From: an uncultured Prevotella sp.
Lineage (GTDB): Bacteria > Bacteroidota > Bacteroidia > Bacteroidales > Bacteroidaceae
Reading direction: 5' to 3'
Assembly: GCA_944319795.1 (NCBI GenBank)
Contig: CALUFA010000003.1
Location: forward strand, 62,001 to 126,000
Length of the DNA stretch: 64,000 nt
In this document: positions 1 to 8,365 of the stretch, in pieces
Layout: every line of letters starts with the position of its first letter
Position numbering within the stretch: the first letter of the stretch is position 1
The notes under the pieces: model-generated
Seen by the model: only the letters and a program-made list of their open reading frames with translations
What the model was told of the DNA's origin: nothing
The model's database searches: none
Made by a program: the position numbers and the translations under genes

Positions 1-100
1 CACCGGTAAAAACGACGTTAAGTATCTTGCCGTCATCACCTACTTCAAGGTCTATCTGTTTGCTGCATGTGCCAGACGTAACGTATGATATTTTTTTCAT
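1..100 (-). CDS. TSCPD domain protein (partial, N-terminal 33 residues)
   Basis: The reading frame starts at an ATG at 98-100 on the minus strand and runs off the left edge. The visible residues begin MKKISYVTSGTCSKQ and continue to VVFTG. This matches the start of the short TSCPD proteins (TIGR03905-type, about 80-90 residues), a family named after a C-terminal domain of some ribonucleotide reductases. The conserved TSGTCS segment and the beginning of the FTGGC segment are what I recognise. The function of the stand-alone family is not established. It reads in the same direction as yebC, which ends 24 bases upstream, so the two may be cotranscribed. Confidence 0.8.
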   Translation of the reverse strand, partial: MKKISYVTSGTCSKQIDLEVGDDGKILNVVFTG

Positions 101-123
101 AAGACAACGTATGGGTAATTAAA

Positions 124-852
124 TTATTCTTCGGGCTTCATGTTAGTGTACACGTTCTGCACGTCGTCGTCGTCTTCAAGCAAGTCGACCATCTTATCGA
201 TTGCGGCACGCTCTTCCGGGGTTACGTCCTTAAGGTCGTTTGGAATGCGAGTGAACTCGGCACCAGTCACTTCAAACCCGTTCTCCTCGAGGTGCTTCTG
301 TATCTCGCCGAAGCTCTTCGGGTCGCCGTAGATGGTTACTTCGCCGGATTCGTCGTCGGTGTCATACTCGTCGTCAACGCCGTAGTCAATAAGGTCGAGG
401 ATGAGCTCATCCATGTCAAGACCGTCTTTCTTCTTGAAAGTAAACACGCACTTGTGGTCGAACAGGAACGAGAGACTGCCCATTGTTCCGAGGTTGCCGT
501 TGAATTTGTTGAATATGGCACGCACGTTGCCCACGGTGCGCGTGGTGTTGTCTGTGGCGGCATCAACGAATATGGCTATGCCGTGGGGGCCGTATCCCTC
601 GTAGGTTACTTCCTTGTATTCACTTTGGTCTTTGCCCATAGCGTTCTTTATTGCACGCTTTACGTTCTCAAGGGGCATGTTCTCGCGCTTGGCGTTTAGT
701 ATGATAGAACGCAGATGTGGGTTGTTGTCAGGGTCTGGGCCTCCGGCTTTCACGGCAATGGCTATCTGTTTGCCGATTTTCGTAAACGTCCTGGCCATGT
801 GGCCCCATCTCTTCAGCTTCGTAGCTTTACGGTATTCAAATGCTCTTCCCAT
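124..852 (-). CDS. YebC/PmpR family protein
   Basis: A 242-residue protein of the YebC/PmpR family. Members were long called transcriptional regulators, and some are now linked to translation of difficult (for example proline-rich) stretches. The N-terminus MGRAFEYRKATKLKRWG and the segment around AGGPDPDNN are diagnostic. The C-terminal part is strongly acidic (LLEDDDDVQNVYTN), as is usual. The frame stays open for another 37 codons upstream, to 963. Those codons lie over an 18-base tandem repeat and would give a repetitive TTVKPH peptide, so I chose the family start at 852. The length fits the family (about 240-250). It lies 162 bases downstream of the pheT stop on the same strand. Confidence 0.95.
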   Translation of the reverse strand: MGRAFEYRKATKLKRWGHMARTFTKIGKQIAIAVKAGGPDPDNNPHLRSIILNAKRENMPLENVKRAIKNAMGKDQSEYKEVTYEGYGPHGIAIFVDAATDNTTRTVGNVRAIFNKFNGNLGTMGSLSFLFDHKCVFTFKKKDGLDMDELILDLIDYGVDDEYDTDDESGEVTIYGDPKSFGEIQKHLEENGFEVTGAEFTRIPNDLKDVTPEERAAIDKMVDLLEDDDDVQNVYTNMKPEE

Positions 853-871
853 ATATATAATTGTATTTTTT

Positions 872-925
872 GGTTTTACGGTTGTGTGAGGTTTTACGGT
901 TGTGTGAGGTTTTACGGTTGTAAGA
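872..925. repeat. Three tandem copies of an 18-base repeat
   Basis: The unit GGTTTTACGGTTGTGTGA occurs at 872-889 and 890-907, and a third copy at 908-925 differs only at its end. It sits just upstream of the yebC start, in its presumed 5' leader. Identical copies suggest recent slippage. Confidence 0.9.
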
Positions 926-1014
926 TTGGGGTAAATCTTATATCCTATATCGAAAGCACCCAAACATTATAACCCTAAAAACCTTACAGACTCATAACCG
1001 CAAGACCCACATTC

Positions 1015-3477
1015 TTACCTCAGTTCCGCTTTCAGTTCCTTCTTCAGGTTAGCCGTCAGCTTACTCATCATTACGTCTATCTGCTTATCATTGAGGGTCT
1101 TTTCCTCGTCTTGCAGGATGAAGTTTACGGCGTAACTCTTCTTGCCTTCGGGCAGGTTGCCACCTTCGTACACGTCGAAGAGCTCGACGCTCTTGAGGTA
1201 TTTCTTCTCCGTCTGCCTGGCTATACGTTCTATCTCGCCGAAGGACACGCTCTTGTCTACTAACAGGGCGAGGTCGCGGCTTACGGCAGGATATTTGCTT
1301 ATCTCGTGGAAACTTACGGTTTTCTTACCGGCAGCCTTGGCTAACGTGTCCCAGTGGATGTCGGCGTAATATACGTCGTTGTCGATGCCAAACTTCTTGA
1401 GTTGCTTTCCGGCTACGACGCCGAGTTCGGCGAACACCTTGCCGCTTCTGTCCTCGACGGACATGGCAACTGCGAAAATATCGTTAGCGCAAGGTTTAAC
1501 AACAGTCGAGCCTTTAGGCAACCCTGCACGGCGGAGTATGTTGTCGGCATAGGCTTTCAGTTCATAGAATGACGAGTCCTCGTCAGGATGGGCCCAGCTG
1601 CCCTCGACGCGCTTGCCGGTTACCCACAAAGCGAGGTGTTTCTCTTCCTTATAAGCAACCATCGGGTTGTCGTGGTTCTGCTTCTCAGGCAGGAACTTAT
1701 ATACGTTACCTACCTCGAATAGCCTCAAGTTCCGATTCTTGCGGTTGGCATTATAGGCTATGCTTTCCAATCCGCCGAATAGCAGCGTGGCGCGCATGAC
1801 GTTGAGGTCGGAACTTAGAGGATTCATTATCCTTACGAGGTTTTCCGCCTTGTAGCTTTCGAGCCCGTCGTAATACGCGGCCTTGGTAAGCGAATTGTTC
1901 AATATCTCGTTGAAACCACAGCCTACGAGCTGTTCGCCTATGATGTTCTCCAGTTTGTGCTTGTTGTCCTCCCCGCCTTTTATTACGAGAGAGCTTTTGA
2001 GCTGGGTCGGTATTTCAACATTATTATATCCGTATATACGGAGGATGTCTTCAACGACGTCGCACGGGCGCTGCACATCGACACGGTAAGGGGGAACGCT
2101 CAGTTCAAGCCCGTCGGCAGTCTCGCCGTCGATCTTCATATCGAGGCTCTTCACAATGGCCTTAACCATGTCGGCCGGTATGTCCTTACCTATAAGGCTG
2201 TTTACGTAACCGTACTTTAACGACACCTTGAAGGCGTGCATCGGCTCGGGATATACGTCCTTAATTTCCATAGACACCTTACCGCCGGCCAGTTCCTTAC
2301 ACATTATCGCAGCCTGCTTCAAGGCGTAAATAACGCCGTCGGGATCGATACCACGCTCGAAGCGGAACGAAGCGTCGGTGCCGAGGCCGTGGCGGCGTGC
2401 GCTCTTACGTATCCACGTAGGATGGAAATAGGCGCTCTCGAGAACCACGTTCTTCGTAGTTTCGTATGTGCCACTACCCTTTCCGCCGAACACGCCGGCT
2501 ATACACATTGCGTCGTTCTCATTGCAGATGGCAAGGTCGTGGATTCCCAGCTTGTGTTCCACTCCATCGAGCGTGACGAACGGAGTGCCCTCGGGCATTG
2601 TCTTAACGATAATGTGGTGGCCTTCGACCATGTCGGCGTCAAAGCAGTGCAACGGCTGGCCGTAAGCCATCATTATATAATTGGTGATGTCGACGATGTT
2701 GTTTATCGGACGCAAACCTATCGTGCGCAGTCTCTCCTGCAGCCATTCTGGACTTTCCTTAACGTCGCAGCCGGTGATGCTCACACAGGCATAACGCTTG
2801 CATGCCTCGTTGTTCTCAATGGTCACGTCGATAGGCATCGTGTTGTCGTCCACGCTGAAAGCCTCGCAGCCGGGCCGGTGCAACGACGTCTCGTAACCGT
2901 TGCGAACGAGCCAAGCGTAAAGGTCGCGGGCCACGCCCCAATGCGACAGTGCGTCGGCGCGGTTGGCCGTTATGTCTATTTCTATCAGCCAGTCGCTTTC
3001 CAGCTTATAATACTCTGCCGCCGGCTGCCCTACAGGAGCATCGTCGGGCAGCACGATTATGCCGTCGTGGCTCGTACCTACGCCTATCTCGTCCTCGGCG
3101 CATATCATGCCGAAGCTCTCAACTCCGCGGAGCTTTGATTTCTTAATCACGAATTCCTTGTCGCCGTCGTAAAGCACACAGCCCAAGTCGGCCACGATGA
3201 CTTTCTGCCCGGCAGCCACGTTTGGCGCTCCGCAAACGATCTGCGAAGGAGCCTCGCGGCCTAAGTCGACGGTGGTCACATGCAAATGGTCAGAGTTAGG
3301 ATGGGGTTCGCACGTCAACACCTTTCCTACATACAGTCCTTTCAGGCCGCCTTTAACACCTTGAATCTCCTCAAGCGAATCAACTTCAAGGCCCACAGAC
3401 GTAAGGGCGTCGCAAACCTCCTGCGGCGTAAGGTTGAAGTCTACATAATCCTTAAGCCATTTATAAGAAATATTCAT
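1015..3477 (-). CDS. pheT: Phenylalanine--tRNA ligase beta subunit
   Basis: An 820-residue protein matching the bacterial-type PheT, which with PheS forms the alpha2-beta2 enzyme that charges tRNA-Phe. The N-terminal tRNA-binding (EMAPII-like) domain is visible at about residues 40-150 (VGKVLTCEPHPNSDHLHV). The B3/B4 editing region follows (ITANRADALSHWGVARDLYA), then the B5 region (PPYRVDVQRPCDVVEDI). The C-terminal anticodon-binding FDX-ACB domain contains FHEISKYPAVSRDLALLV. The length is normal. pheS is not adjacent: its start lies at the other end of the window on the opposite strand. A full phylum-type promoter lies immediately upstream. Confidence 0.98.
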   Translation of the reverse strand: MNISYKWLKDYVDFNLTPQEVCDALTSVGLEVDSLEEIQGVKGGLKGLYVGKVLTCEPHPNSDHLHVTTVDLGREAPSQIVCGAPNVAAGQKVIVADLGCVLYDGDKEFVIKKSKLRGVESFGMICAEDEIGVGTSHDGIIVLPDDAPVGQPAAEYYKLESDWLIEIDITANRADALSHWGVARDLYAWLVRNGYETSLHRPGCEAFSVDDNTMPIDVTIENNEACKRYACVSITGCDVKESPEWLQERLRTIGLRPINNIVDITNYIMMAYGQPLHCFDADMVEGHHIIVKTMPEGTPFVTLDGVEHKLGIHDLAICNENDAMCIAGVFGGKGSGTYETTKNVVLESAYFHPTWIRKSARRHGLGTDASFRFERGIDPDGVIYALKQAAIMCKELAGGKVSMEIKDVYPEPMHAFKVSLKYGYVNSLIGKDIPADMVKAIVKSLDMKIDGETADGLELSVPPYRVDVQRPCDVVEDILRIYGYNNVEIPTQLKSSLVIKGGEDNKHKLENIIGEQLVGCGFNEILNNSLTKAAYYDGLESYKAENLVRIMNPLSSDLNVMRATLLFGGLESIAYNANRKNRNLRLFEVGNVYKFLPEKQNHDNPMVAYKEEKHLALWVTGKRVEGSWAHPDEDSSFYELKAYADNILRRAGLPKGSTVVKPCANDIFAVAMSVEDRSGKVFAELGVVAGKQLKKFGIDNDVYYADIHWDTLAKAAGKKTVSFHEISKYPAVSRDLALLVDKSVSFGEIERIARQTEKKYLKSVELFDVYEGGNLPEGKKSYAVNFILQDEEKTLNDKQIDVMMSKLTANLKKELKAELR

Positions 3478-3518
3478 TGCAACTCGTTGTTTTTTGTTGT
3501 TCCTTTTCCAATCGAGCG

Positions 3519-3550
3519 CAAAAGTAATAATTTTTAGTCATTCGTACAAA
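3519..3550 (-). promoter_or_regulatory. Bacteroidota-type promoter for pheT
   Basis: Read on the minus strand, TTTG (3550-3547) is followed after 20 bases by TACTTTTG (3526-3519), fitting the TTTG-N19/20-TAnnTTTG pattern. The -7 box lies about 40 bases before the pheT start. Confidence 0.75.
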
Positions 3551-3662
3551 AGTTTATGCAAAAAACTAAAATAGTGGCATACCGAACTGCTTGGCATTCA
3601 AACAAATCTGAAACGACATTAAGTAAAAACGGCAGGAACTTCACAAATTCGATAAAAAATAA

Positions 3663-3670
3663 TATCTTTG
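3663..3670 (+). promoter_or_regulatory. Putative -7 box (TATCTTTG)
   Basis: TATCTTTG fits TAnnTTTG and lies about 55 bases before the start of the DprA-like gene. I see no clear TTTG at the expected -33 position, so this is only a half match. Confidence 0.5.
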
Positions 3671-3724
3671 CAAAAACAATCGTGCCCTTAAACCGGAACA
3701 GTCTAAAATACAACCTGGAAAACA

Positions 3725-4684
3725 ATGAAAATACTAAACAAACTCGGCAACGAAGCCCTGATGAAAAACAAAAAGACGGCATTCGTATGCTCACGGAAAG
3801 TACCCGACAGACTTGAATACCTCGTAGGCAAATGGATATTGGGACTTTCGCCTGAGCGCGACTGCGTGATGTGCGGCAACCAGTCGCCAATGGAACGGGC
3901 TGTGTTCACAGTCCTGTTGCAGCGTAAAATACCGACAATCCTCATGCTCGCCGAGGCTATGCACGACAATTGGGGCGACGACGTGCGCCAAGCCTTGGCC
4001 GAGGGCAGGCTGCTTATAGCTACGCACTGCGACCCAAGCGTACACAACGTTACGGCACGCTCGGCGTTCGACCGCAACATACTGATGATGTCGCTCGCCT
4101 CGCTCATCGTCGTCGGCTATTGTACGAAAGGAGGAAAGCTCGAGCGCGCACTCGCGGGCTTCGACAACGTTGAATACCTCGAGAACGGCCAGCCGTGGCT
4201 GATAATGCCTGAGAATAAAAATCCGGAACCCAAAGGGTACCAACCCGAGCAAACTAAGCTAAACGCATGGAGCAGGCGGTTAAGGCAGGATTGGGGGACG
4301 ATGTTCTTCGACTTCAACGACAGCGGAGCCGAGACGTATTTCAAAATAACCCACAGCGTGTCGGCCAACGAAGATTATTTTTCACGGCAGAAACTGTTTT
4401 TCGACTTTAAGGAATTGTCATCCTTCCGCGACGCAATGGCATTCATCGCCGAAAAAACAAACGCGGGGGAAGCCGTTCCGCCCGAATTGACAGTCGAATC
4501 GCTTAGCGGCGACATCACATTCTCACTGCCAACGCAAGAGAAGAGCCAGCTTCTGACCATAACCCAAGACAAGGCATACAACGACGGGAGACACCGCATC
4601 AACACCATCAGACTTGGCATAAAAGAGCTGCCGGAATTTATCGGATATGTAGAAGAAGCCTTGGCGGAATGGGTGAAGCAATAA
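3725..4684 (+). CDS. DprA/Smf-like (SLOG) domain protein with PUR-like C-terminal half
   Basis: A 319-residue protein. Residues about 5-165 look like a DprA/Smf-type Rossmann (SLOG) fold. A beta strand (KKTAFVCSRKVP) is followed by a helix, then CVMCGNQSPMERAVFTVLL, where small residues and an acidic residue sit where the nucleotide or DNA-end pocket lies in DprA relatives. Then come ILMLAEAM and LLIATHCDP. The C-terminal half is unlike DprA. It seems to hold two strand-rich units, each ending in a helix: FFDFNDSGAETYFKITHS to FRDAMAFIAEK, and LLTITQDKAYNDG to LPEFIGYVEEAL. These resemble the PUR or whirly/PC4 single-stranded nucleic-acid-binding repeats of Bacteroidota. The domain calls are by eye. 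It is convergent with uvrB and monocistronic. A role in DNA or RNA binding is inference; it is not the canonical competence DprA. Confidence 0.6.
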   Translation: MKILNKLGNEALMKNKKTAFVCSRKVPDRLEYLVGKWILGLSPERDCVMCGNQSPMERAVFTVLLQRKIPTILMLAEAMHDNWGDDVRQALAEGRLLIATHCDPSVHNVTARSAFDRNILMMSLASLIVVGYCTKGGKLERALAGFDNVEYLENGQPWLIMPENKNPEPKGYQPEQTKLNAWSRRLRQDWGTMFFDFNDSGAETYFKITHSVSANEDYFSRQKLFFDFKELSSFRDAMAFIAEKTNAGEAVPPELTVESLSGDITFSLPTQEKSQLLTITQDKAYNDGRHRINTIRLGIKELPEFIGYVEEALAEWVKQ

Positions 4685-4804
4685 AACCAACGACTGCAAC
4701 CACCTGATTAAACAATGCATCAACGGCATTCGTCAAACAGCCCATGCTTACCGTAACCGCACCACACAAGGTCTGAGATTTCACATTATAAACGAACGGG
4801 AAAC

Positions 4805-4841
4805 AAAAGGCGGCATTCCATATTGCGGAACGCCGCCTTTT
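4805..4841. terminator. Bidirectional intrinsic terminator
   Basis: The arms AAAAGGCGGCATTCC (4805-4819) and GGAACGCCGCCTTTT (4827-4841) pair over 15 positions, with one G-T-type mismatch, around a 7-base loop. A-rich and T-rich flanks mean it can serve both converging transcripts. Confidence 0.8.
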
Positions 4842-4848
4842 AAGCGAT

Positions 4849-4890
4849 AAAAGGCTACCTTTTGTAACGCAAAAGGCAACCTTTTACAAA
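4849..4890. repeat. AAAAGGC-type intergenic repeat, copy A
   Basis: Consists of AAAAGGCTACCTTTT followed by a second diverged unit (AAAAGGCAACCTTTT). The same 15-base first unit occurs at 14024-14038. Each unit is a short inverted repeat. Confidence 0.75.
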
Positions 4891-4956
4891 CTGCTTGCTA
4901 ACAGTCTGAAAATCAGAAACTAACAAGTTTGATACCAGCCAATCGGAACGTAACGC

Positions 4957-7005
4957 TCATTCGTCCTTGTTTTTACTTTCAAGCATATCCTGCAACCTGA
5001 GCAATTCGTCCCGGAACTGGGCCGCCTGGATGAAATCAAGCTCCTTGGCCGCCTGCTTCATAAGCCGCTGCGTATTGGCGATGCTCTTTTCAAGCAGCTT
5101 CTTACTCATCTGCAAGACTATCGGATCGGCGGCGAAAGCAACGTGTTCCTCTTCGATATAAGGCTTATACGCAACCTTGGTTTCAACCTTTTCGACTTCA
5201 GCCGTTTGAGCGGTTAATGTGTCGTGCCTTATCGCTTTCACTATTTGGCGTGGGGTTATGTGGTGCGTCTCGTTATATTTCAACTGCTTCTCGCGACGGC
5301 GCAATGTTTCGTCAATCGTCTTTTGCATGCTTTCGGTTATGCGGTCGGCATACATTATCACCTTTCCGTTGACGTTTCTCGCCGCGCGGCCGGCCGTCTG
5401 GGTAAGCGAACGGTGGGAACGTAGGAAACCTTCCTTGTCGGCATCCAATATAGCCACCAATGAAACTTCGGGCAAATCAAGCCCCTCGCGCAGCAAATTC
5501 ACTCCTACCAAGACATCGAACAGCCCTTCGCGCAAATCGTTCATTATCTTCACACGGTCGAGCGTAGCCACGTCGCTATGGATGTAATTCGCCCGCACGT
5601 CATGGGAAAGCAGATACTCGGTAAGTTCCTCCGCCATGCGCTTTGTAAGCGTCGTGACCAACGTGCGCTCGCCACGCTCGTTACGCTTCAAAATCTCTTC
5701 CATCAAGTCGTCTATCTGGTTCTCGCTCGGACGCACCTCGATTTCTGGGTCAAGCAGCCCGGTAGGGCGTATCACTTGCTCGACAACGACGCCTCCGGCT
5801 TCGGCAAGCTCGTAATCGGCAGGCGTTGCCGACACGTAAATCACCTGATGAATCATCGAGTGGAACTCGTCAAAGGTCAACGGACGGTTGTCGAAAGCCG
5901 CCGGCAAACGGAATCCGTACTCCACAAGGTTGGTCTTCCTTGCCCTGTCGCCGCCGTACATCGCGCTAATCTGAGGTACACTAACGTGGCTCTCGTCTAT
6001 GACAAGAAGATAGTCCTTCGGAAAGAAATCTAAAAGGCAATACGGCTTCTGCCCGGGTTGGCGGCCGTCGAAATAACGTGAATAGTTCTCGATTCCCGAG
6101 CAATGGCCAAGCTCTTTAATCATCTCCAAGTCGTATTCAACACGCTCCTTAATACGCTGAGCCTTAACAGTATCGCCGATTTCGTTAAAGTAATCAATTT
6201 GTTTAACCAAATCGTCTTGTATCTCACGCACGGCTATTTCGGTCTGCTCCTTCGACGTCACGAAAAGATTGGCTGGGTAAATCTGGTAACTGTCGAACGA
6301 CGCCAAGCGGTGGAAGCTGACGGAATCGATCTCCTCGATAGAATCAATCTCGTCGTCCCAAAACGACACACGCAGCACATTGTCGCTGTATGCCATGAAA
6401 ACATCAACCGTATCGCCCTTAACCCTGAAGTTTCCACGCTTCAACTCGATGTCGTTCCTTACGTAAAGGGCGTTGACAAGGTTGCGAAGAAACACGTTAC
6501 GGTCAAGTTTTTGGCCACACTTTACCGAAATAATACTCTTCGCCATCTCCACAGGCCCACCCATACCGTAAATGCACGACACCGACGAAACCACGACCAC
6601 GTCTTTGCGTCCGGACAACAACGAGGACACAGCCGACAAGCGCAGCCTGTCGATTTCCTCGTTTATGGCCAAGTCTTTTTCTATATACGTGTCCGTCTGT
6701 GGCAAATACGCCTCTGGCTGGTAGTAATCATAATAAGAAACGTAATACTCGACGGCGTTATCTGGGAAAAATGATTTCATCTCGCTGTACAACTGAGCCG
6801 CAAGCGTTTTGTTGTGACTTAAAATCAGCGTCGGTTTATTAACGTTGGCTATGACATTAGCTACCGTGAACGTCTTTCCCGACCCCGTAACCCCCAAAAG
6901 CACCTGCGCATCCTCGCCGTCAACCACTCCTTGGGTAAGCTGTTTGATGGCTTCCGGCTGGTCACCGGTAGGCTCATACGCTGAAACAAGTTTAAAATCG
7001 CTCAT
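4957..7005 (-). CDS. uvrB: Excinuclease ABC subunit B
   Basis: A 682-residue UvrB, the damage-verifying helicase-like subunit of nucleotide excision repair that takes over DNA from UvrA and recruits UvrC. Walker A is GVTGSGKT at about residue 40. The damage-probing beta-hairpin motif YYDYYQPEAY is near residue 95, and the DEAD-like box is DESH near residue 338. Helicase motif VI appears as QTAGRAARN. The C-terminal UVR motif that contacts UvrC is visible (LLRLQDMLESK). Length and order are normal. A minus-strand -7 box (CAAAAATA, 7044-7051) lies upstream. It stands alone, divergent to bamD. Confidence 0.98.
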   Translation of the reverse strand: MSDFKLVSAYEPTGDQPEAIKQLTQGVVDGEDAQVLLGVTGSGKTFTVANVIANVNKPTLILSHNKTLAAQLYSEMKSFFPDNAVEYYVSYYDYYQPEAYLPQTDTYIEKDLAINEEIDRLRLSAVSSLLSGRKDVVVVSSVSCIYGMGGPVEMAKSIISVKCGQKLDRNVFLRNLVNALYVRNDIELKRGNFRVKGDTVDVFMAYSDNVLRVSFWDDEIDSIEEIDSVSFHRLASFDSYQIYPANLFVTSKEQTEIAVREIQDDLVKQIDYFNEIGDTVKAQRIKERVEYDLEMIKELGHCSGIENYSRYFDGRQPGQKPYCLLDFFPKDYLLVIDESHVSVPQISAMYGGDRARKTNLVEYGFRLPAAFDNRPLTFDEFHSMIHQVIYVSATPADYELAEAGGVVVEQVIRPTGLLDPEIEVRPSENQIDDLMEEILKRNERGERTLVTTLTKRMAEELTEYLLSHDVRANYIHSDVATLDRVKIMNDLREGLFDVLVGVNLLREGLDLPEVSLVAILDADKEGFLRSHRSLTQTAGRAARNVNGKVIMYADRITESMQKTIDETLRRREKQLKYNETHHITPRQIVKAIRHDTLTAQTAEVEKVETKVAYKPYIEEEHVAFAADPIVLQMSKKLLEKSIANTQRLMKQAAKELDFIQAAQFRDELLRLQDMLESKNKDE

Positions 7006-7112
7006 ATCAAAAACATAAAGGCGATATGATAAAAACGCCGTTGCAAAAATACAAATATTGCTTTAATAAACATAACGAAAACATTTTTTTCTGAAAAATG
7101 GCATCAAAAACC

Positions 7113-7143
7113 TTGCCGATTATAAGAATAATATGTATTTTTG
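7113..7143 (+). promoter_or_regulatory. Bacteroidota-type promoter for bamD-rpoZ-DUF4293
   Basis: TTG at 7113-7115, 20 bases, then TATTTTTG at 7136-7143. The -7 box ends 23 bases before the chosen bamD ATG. It overlaps the first codons of a longer possible bamD frame, which argues for the shorter start. Confidence 0.75.
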
Positions 7144-7166
7144 CACACCAAATTGTCAAATTGCGT

Positions 7167-8000
7167 ATGAAGAGTAAATTTTTCATTCCTATAATATTAT
7201 TTGCAGCCATTGTCTTTTCAGGATGCGCACACGAATTCAACCAGGTCTACAAATCACAAGACTACGCGTACCAATATGAATACGCTAAGGAAGCGTTCGC
7301 AAATGGTAAATACTCACAGGCCATTTCTTTGCTTCAAGGATTGGTAACATTCCAAAAAGGTACCGACAACGCCGAAGAAAGCCTGTACATGCTTGCTATG
7401 GCGCAATATTGCGACCAGGATTACGAGGGGGCAGCCATGACGTTCAAGAAATACCGCCAGTCATACCCGAAAGGGATTTACGCCCCGATAGCAGCGTTTT
7501 ACATCGGCGAAAGCCTTTACATGAGTACGCCGGAGCCTCGTTTGGACCAAACGCAAACGGTAAATGCGATTTCAGCTTTCCAAGAGTATCTTGACATATA
7601 CCCTGACGCAAAGCTGAAGAACACGGCACAGGACAGACTGTTCGAGCTGCAAGACAAATTAGTTAGGAAGGAATTATATTCAGCACAATTATATTATAAC
7701 CTCGGTACATATTTCGGCAACTGCACCAGTGGCGGAAGTAATTATGAGGCGTGCATAATAACCTCCCAAAACGCAATAAACGATTATCCGCACAATTCAT
7801 ACCGCGAAGACTTCGCCCTGCTCATCATGAAAAGTAAGTTCGAACTGGCGCAACAAAGCGTCGAGGAAAAGAAGATGGACAGATACAGGGATGCGGAGGA
7901 CGAATGTTACGGTTTCATAAACGAGTATCCGGAATCTAAGAACAAGAAACTTGCGGAAAAGTACATCGCTTCATGTAAGAAATATACAAAGGAAAAATAA
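7167..8000 (+). CDS. bamD: Outer membrane assembly lipoprotein BamD (YfiO family)
   Basis: A 277-residue lipoprotein. From the ATG at 7167 the N-terminus is MKSKFFIPIILFAAIVFSGCAH, a signal peptide with lipobox FSGC. The rest is TPR-like helical repeats (YEYAKEAFANGKYSQAISLLQ; YMLAMAQYCDQDYEGAAMTFKKYRQSYPKG; PIAAFYIGESLY), as in BamD, which docks on BamA and helps fold outer-membrane beta-barrels. A start at 7098 is open in frame, but it would begin upstream of the promoter -7 box and hide the signal peptide. It leads a three-gene set with rpoZ and a DUF4293 gene, an arrangement known in Bacteroidota. Confidence 0.92.
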   Translation: MKSKFFIPIILFAAIVFSGCAHEFNQVYKSQDYAYQYEYAKEAFANGKYSQAISLLQGLVTFQKGTDNAEESLYMLAMAQYCDQDYEGAAMTFKKYRQSYPKGIYAPIAAFYIGESLYMSTPEPRLDQTQTVNAISAFQEYLDIYPDAKLKNTAQDRLFELQDKLVRKELYSAQLYYNLGTYFGNCTSGGSNYEACIITSQNAINDYPHNSYREDFALLIMKSKFELAQQSVEEKKMDRYRDAEDECYGFINEYPESKNKKLAEKYIASCKKYTKEK

Positions 8001-8026
8001 TCAAAGATTAAAAACTTATAAACATC

Positions 8027-8365
8027 ATGGATTATAAAAAGTCAAAAGCTCCTACAAACACTGTGACACGCAACATCATGGAACTCTGCAATGACACGGG
8101 GAACATCTATGAAAGCGTTGCAATAATATCAAAACGCGCTAACCAGATTTCAGTGGAGATAAAACAAGACTTGAGCAAGAAACTTGCCGAATTTGCATCA
8201 TATAATGACAGTTTGGAAGAAGTCTTTGAAAACAGGGAACAAATAGAAATATCAAGATATTACGAGAAGCTGCCGAAGCCGACATTGTTGGCAACCCAAG
8301 AATTTATTGACGGCAACGTATATTGGCGTGACACGCAGAAAGACAATCAAAAAGAAATGCAATGA
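8027..8365 (+). CDS. rpoZ: RNA polymerase omega subunit, Bacteroidota type
   Basis: A 112-residue protein matching the Bacteroidota RpoZ-like family, which lies beside bamD. Omega helps assemble and stabilise the beta' subunit of RNA polymerase. The central segment ESVAIISKRANQISVEIKQDL corresponds to the conserved omega helix region, where the usual form has R/K-A-x-Q. It is followed by LAEFASYNDSLEEVFENREQ. The gene is 26 bases downstream of bamD, and its stop overlaps the DUF4293 start by 4 bases, indicating translational coupling. Confidence 0.85.
   Translation: MDYKKSKAPTNTVTRNIMELCNDTGNIYESVAIISKRANQISVEIKQDLSKKLAEFASYNDSLEEVFENREQIEISRYYEKLPKPTLLATQEFIDGNVYWRDTQKDNQKEMQ

Larger units (their letters stand above)
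4685..4956. other. Convergent intergenic gap with terminator and AAAAGGC repeat
   Basis: There is no credible reading frame between the DprA-like gene and uvrB. The gap holds a strong hairpin (4805-4841) and a dispersed repeat (4849-4890), listed separately. Confidence 0.8.

Noticed and set aside
853..963. N-terminal extension of YebC with TTVKPH repeats
   Set aside because: It is the translation of an 18-base tandem repeat upstream of the family's normal start; no relative known to me has it.
2236..3138. A 300-codon plus-strand frame opposite pheT
   Set aside because: Antisense to an intact pheT; no recognisable family.
3569..3590. ATACCGAACTG similar to the MITE-like arm
   Set aside because: Only 11 bases match and no other module or inverted partner is near; could be chance.
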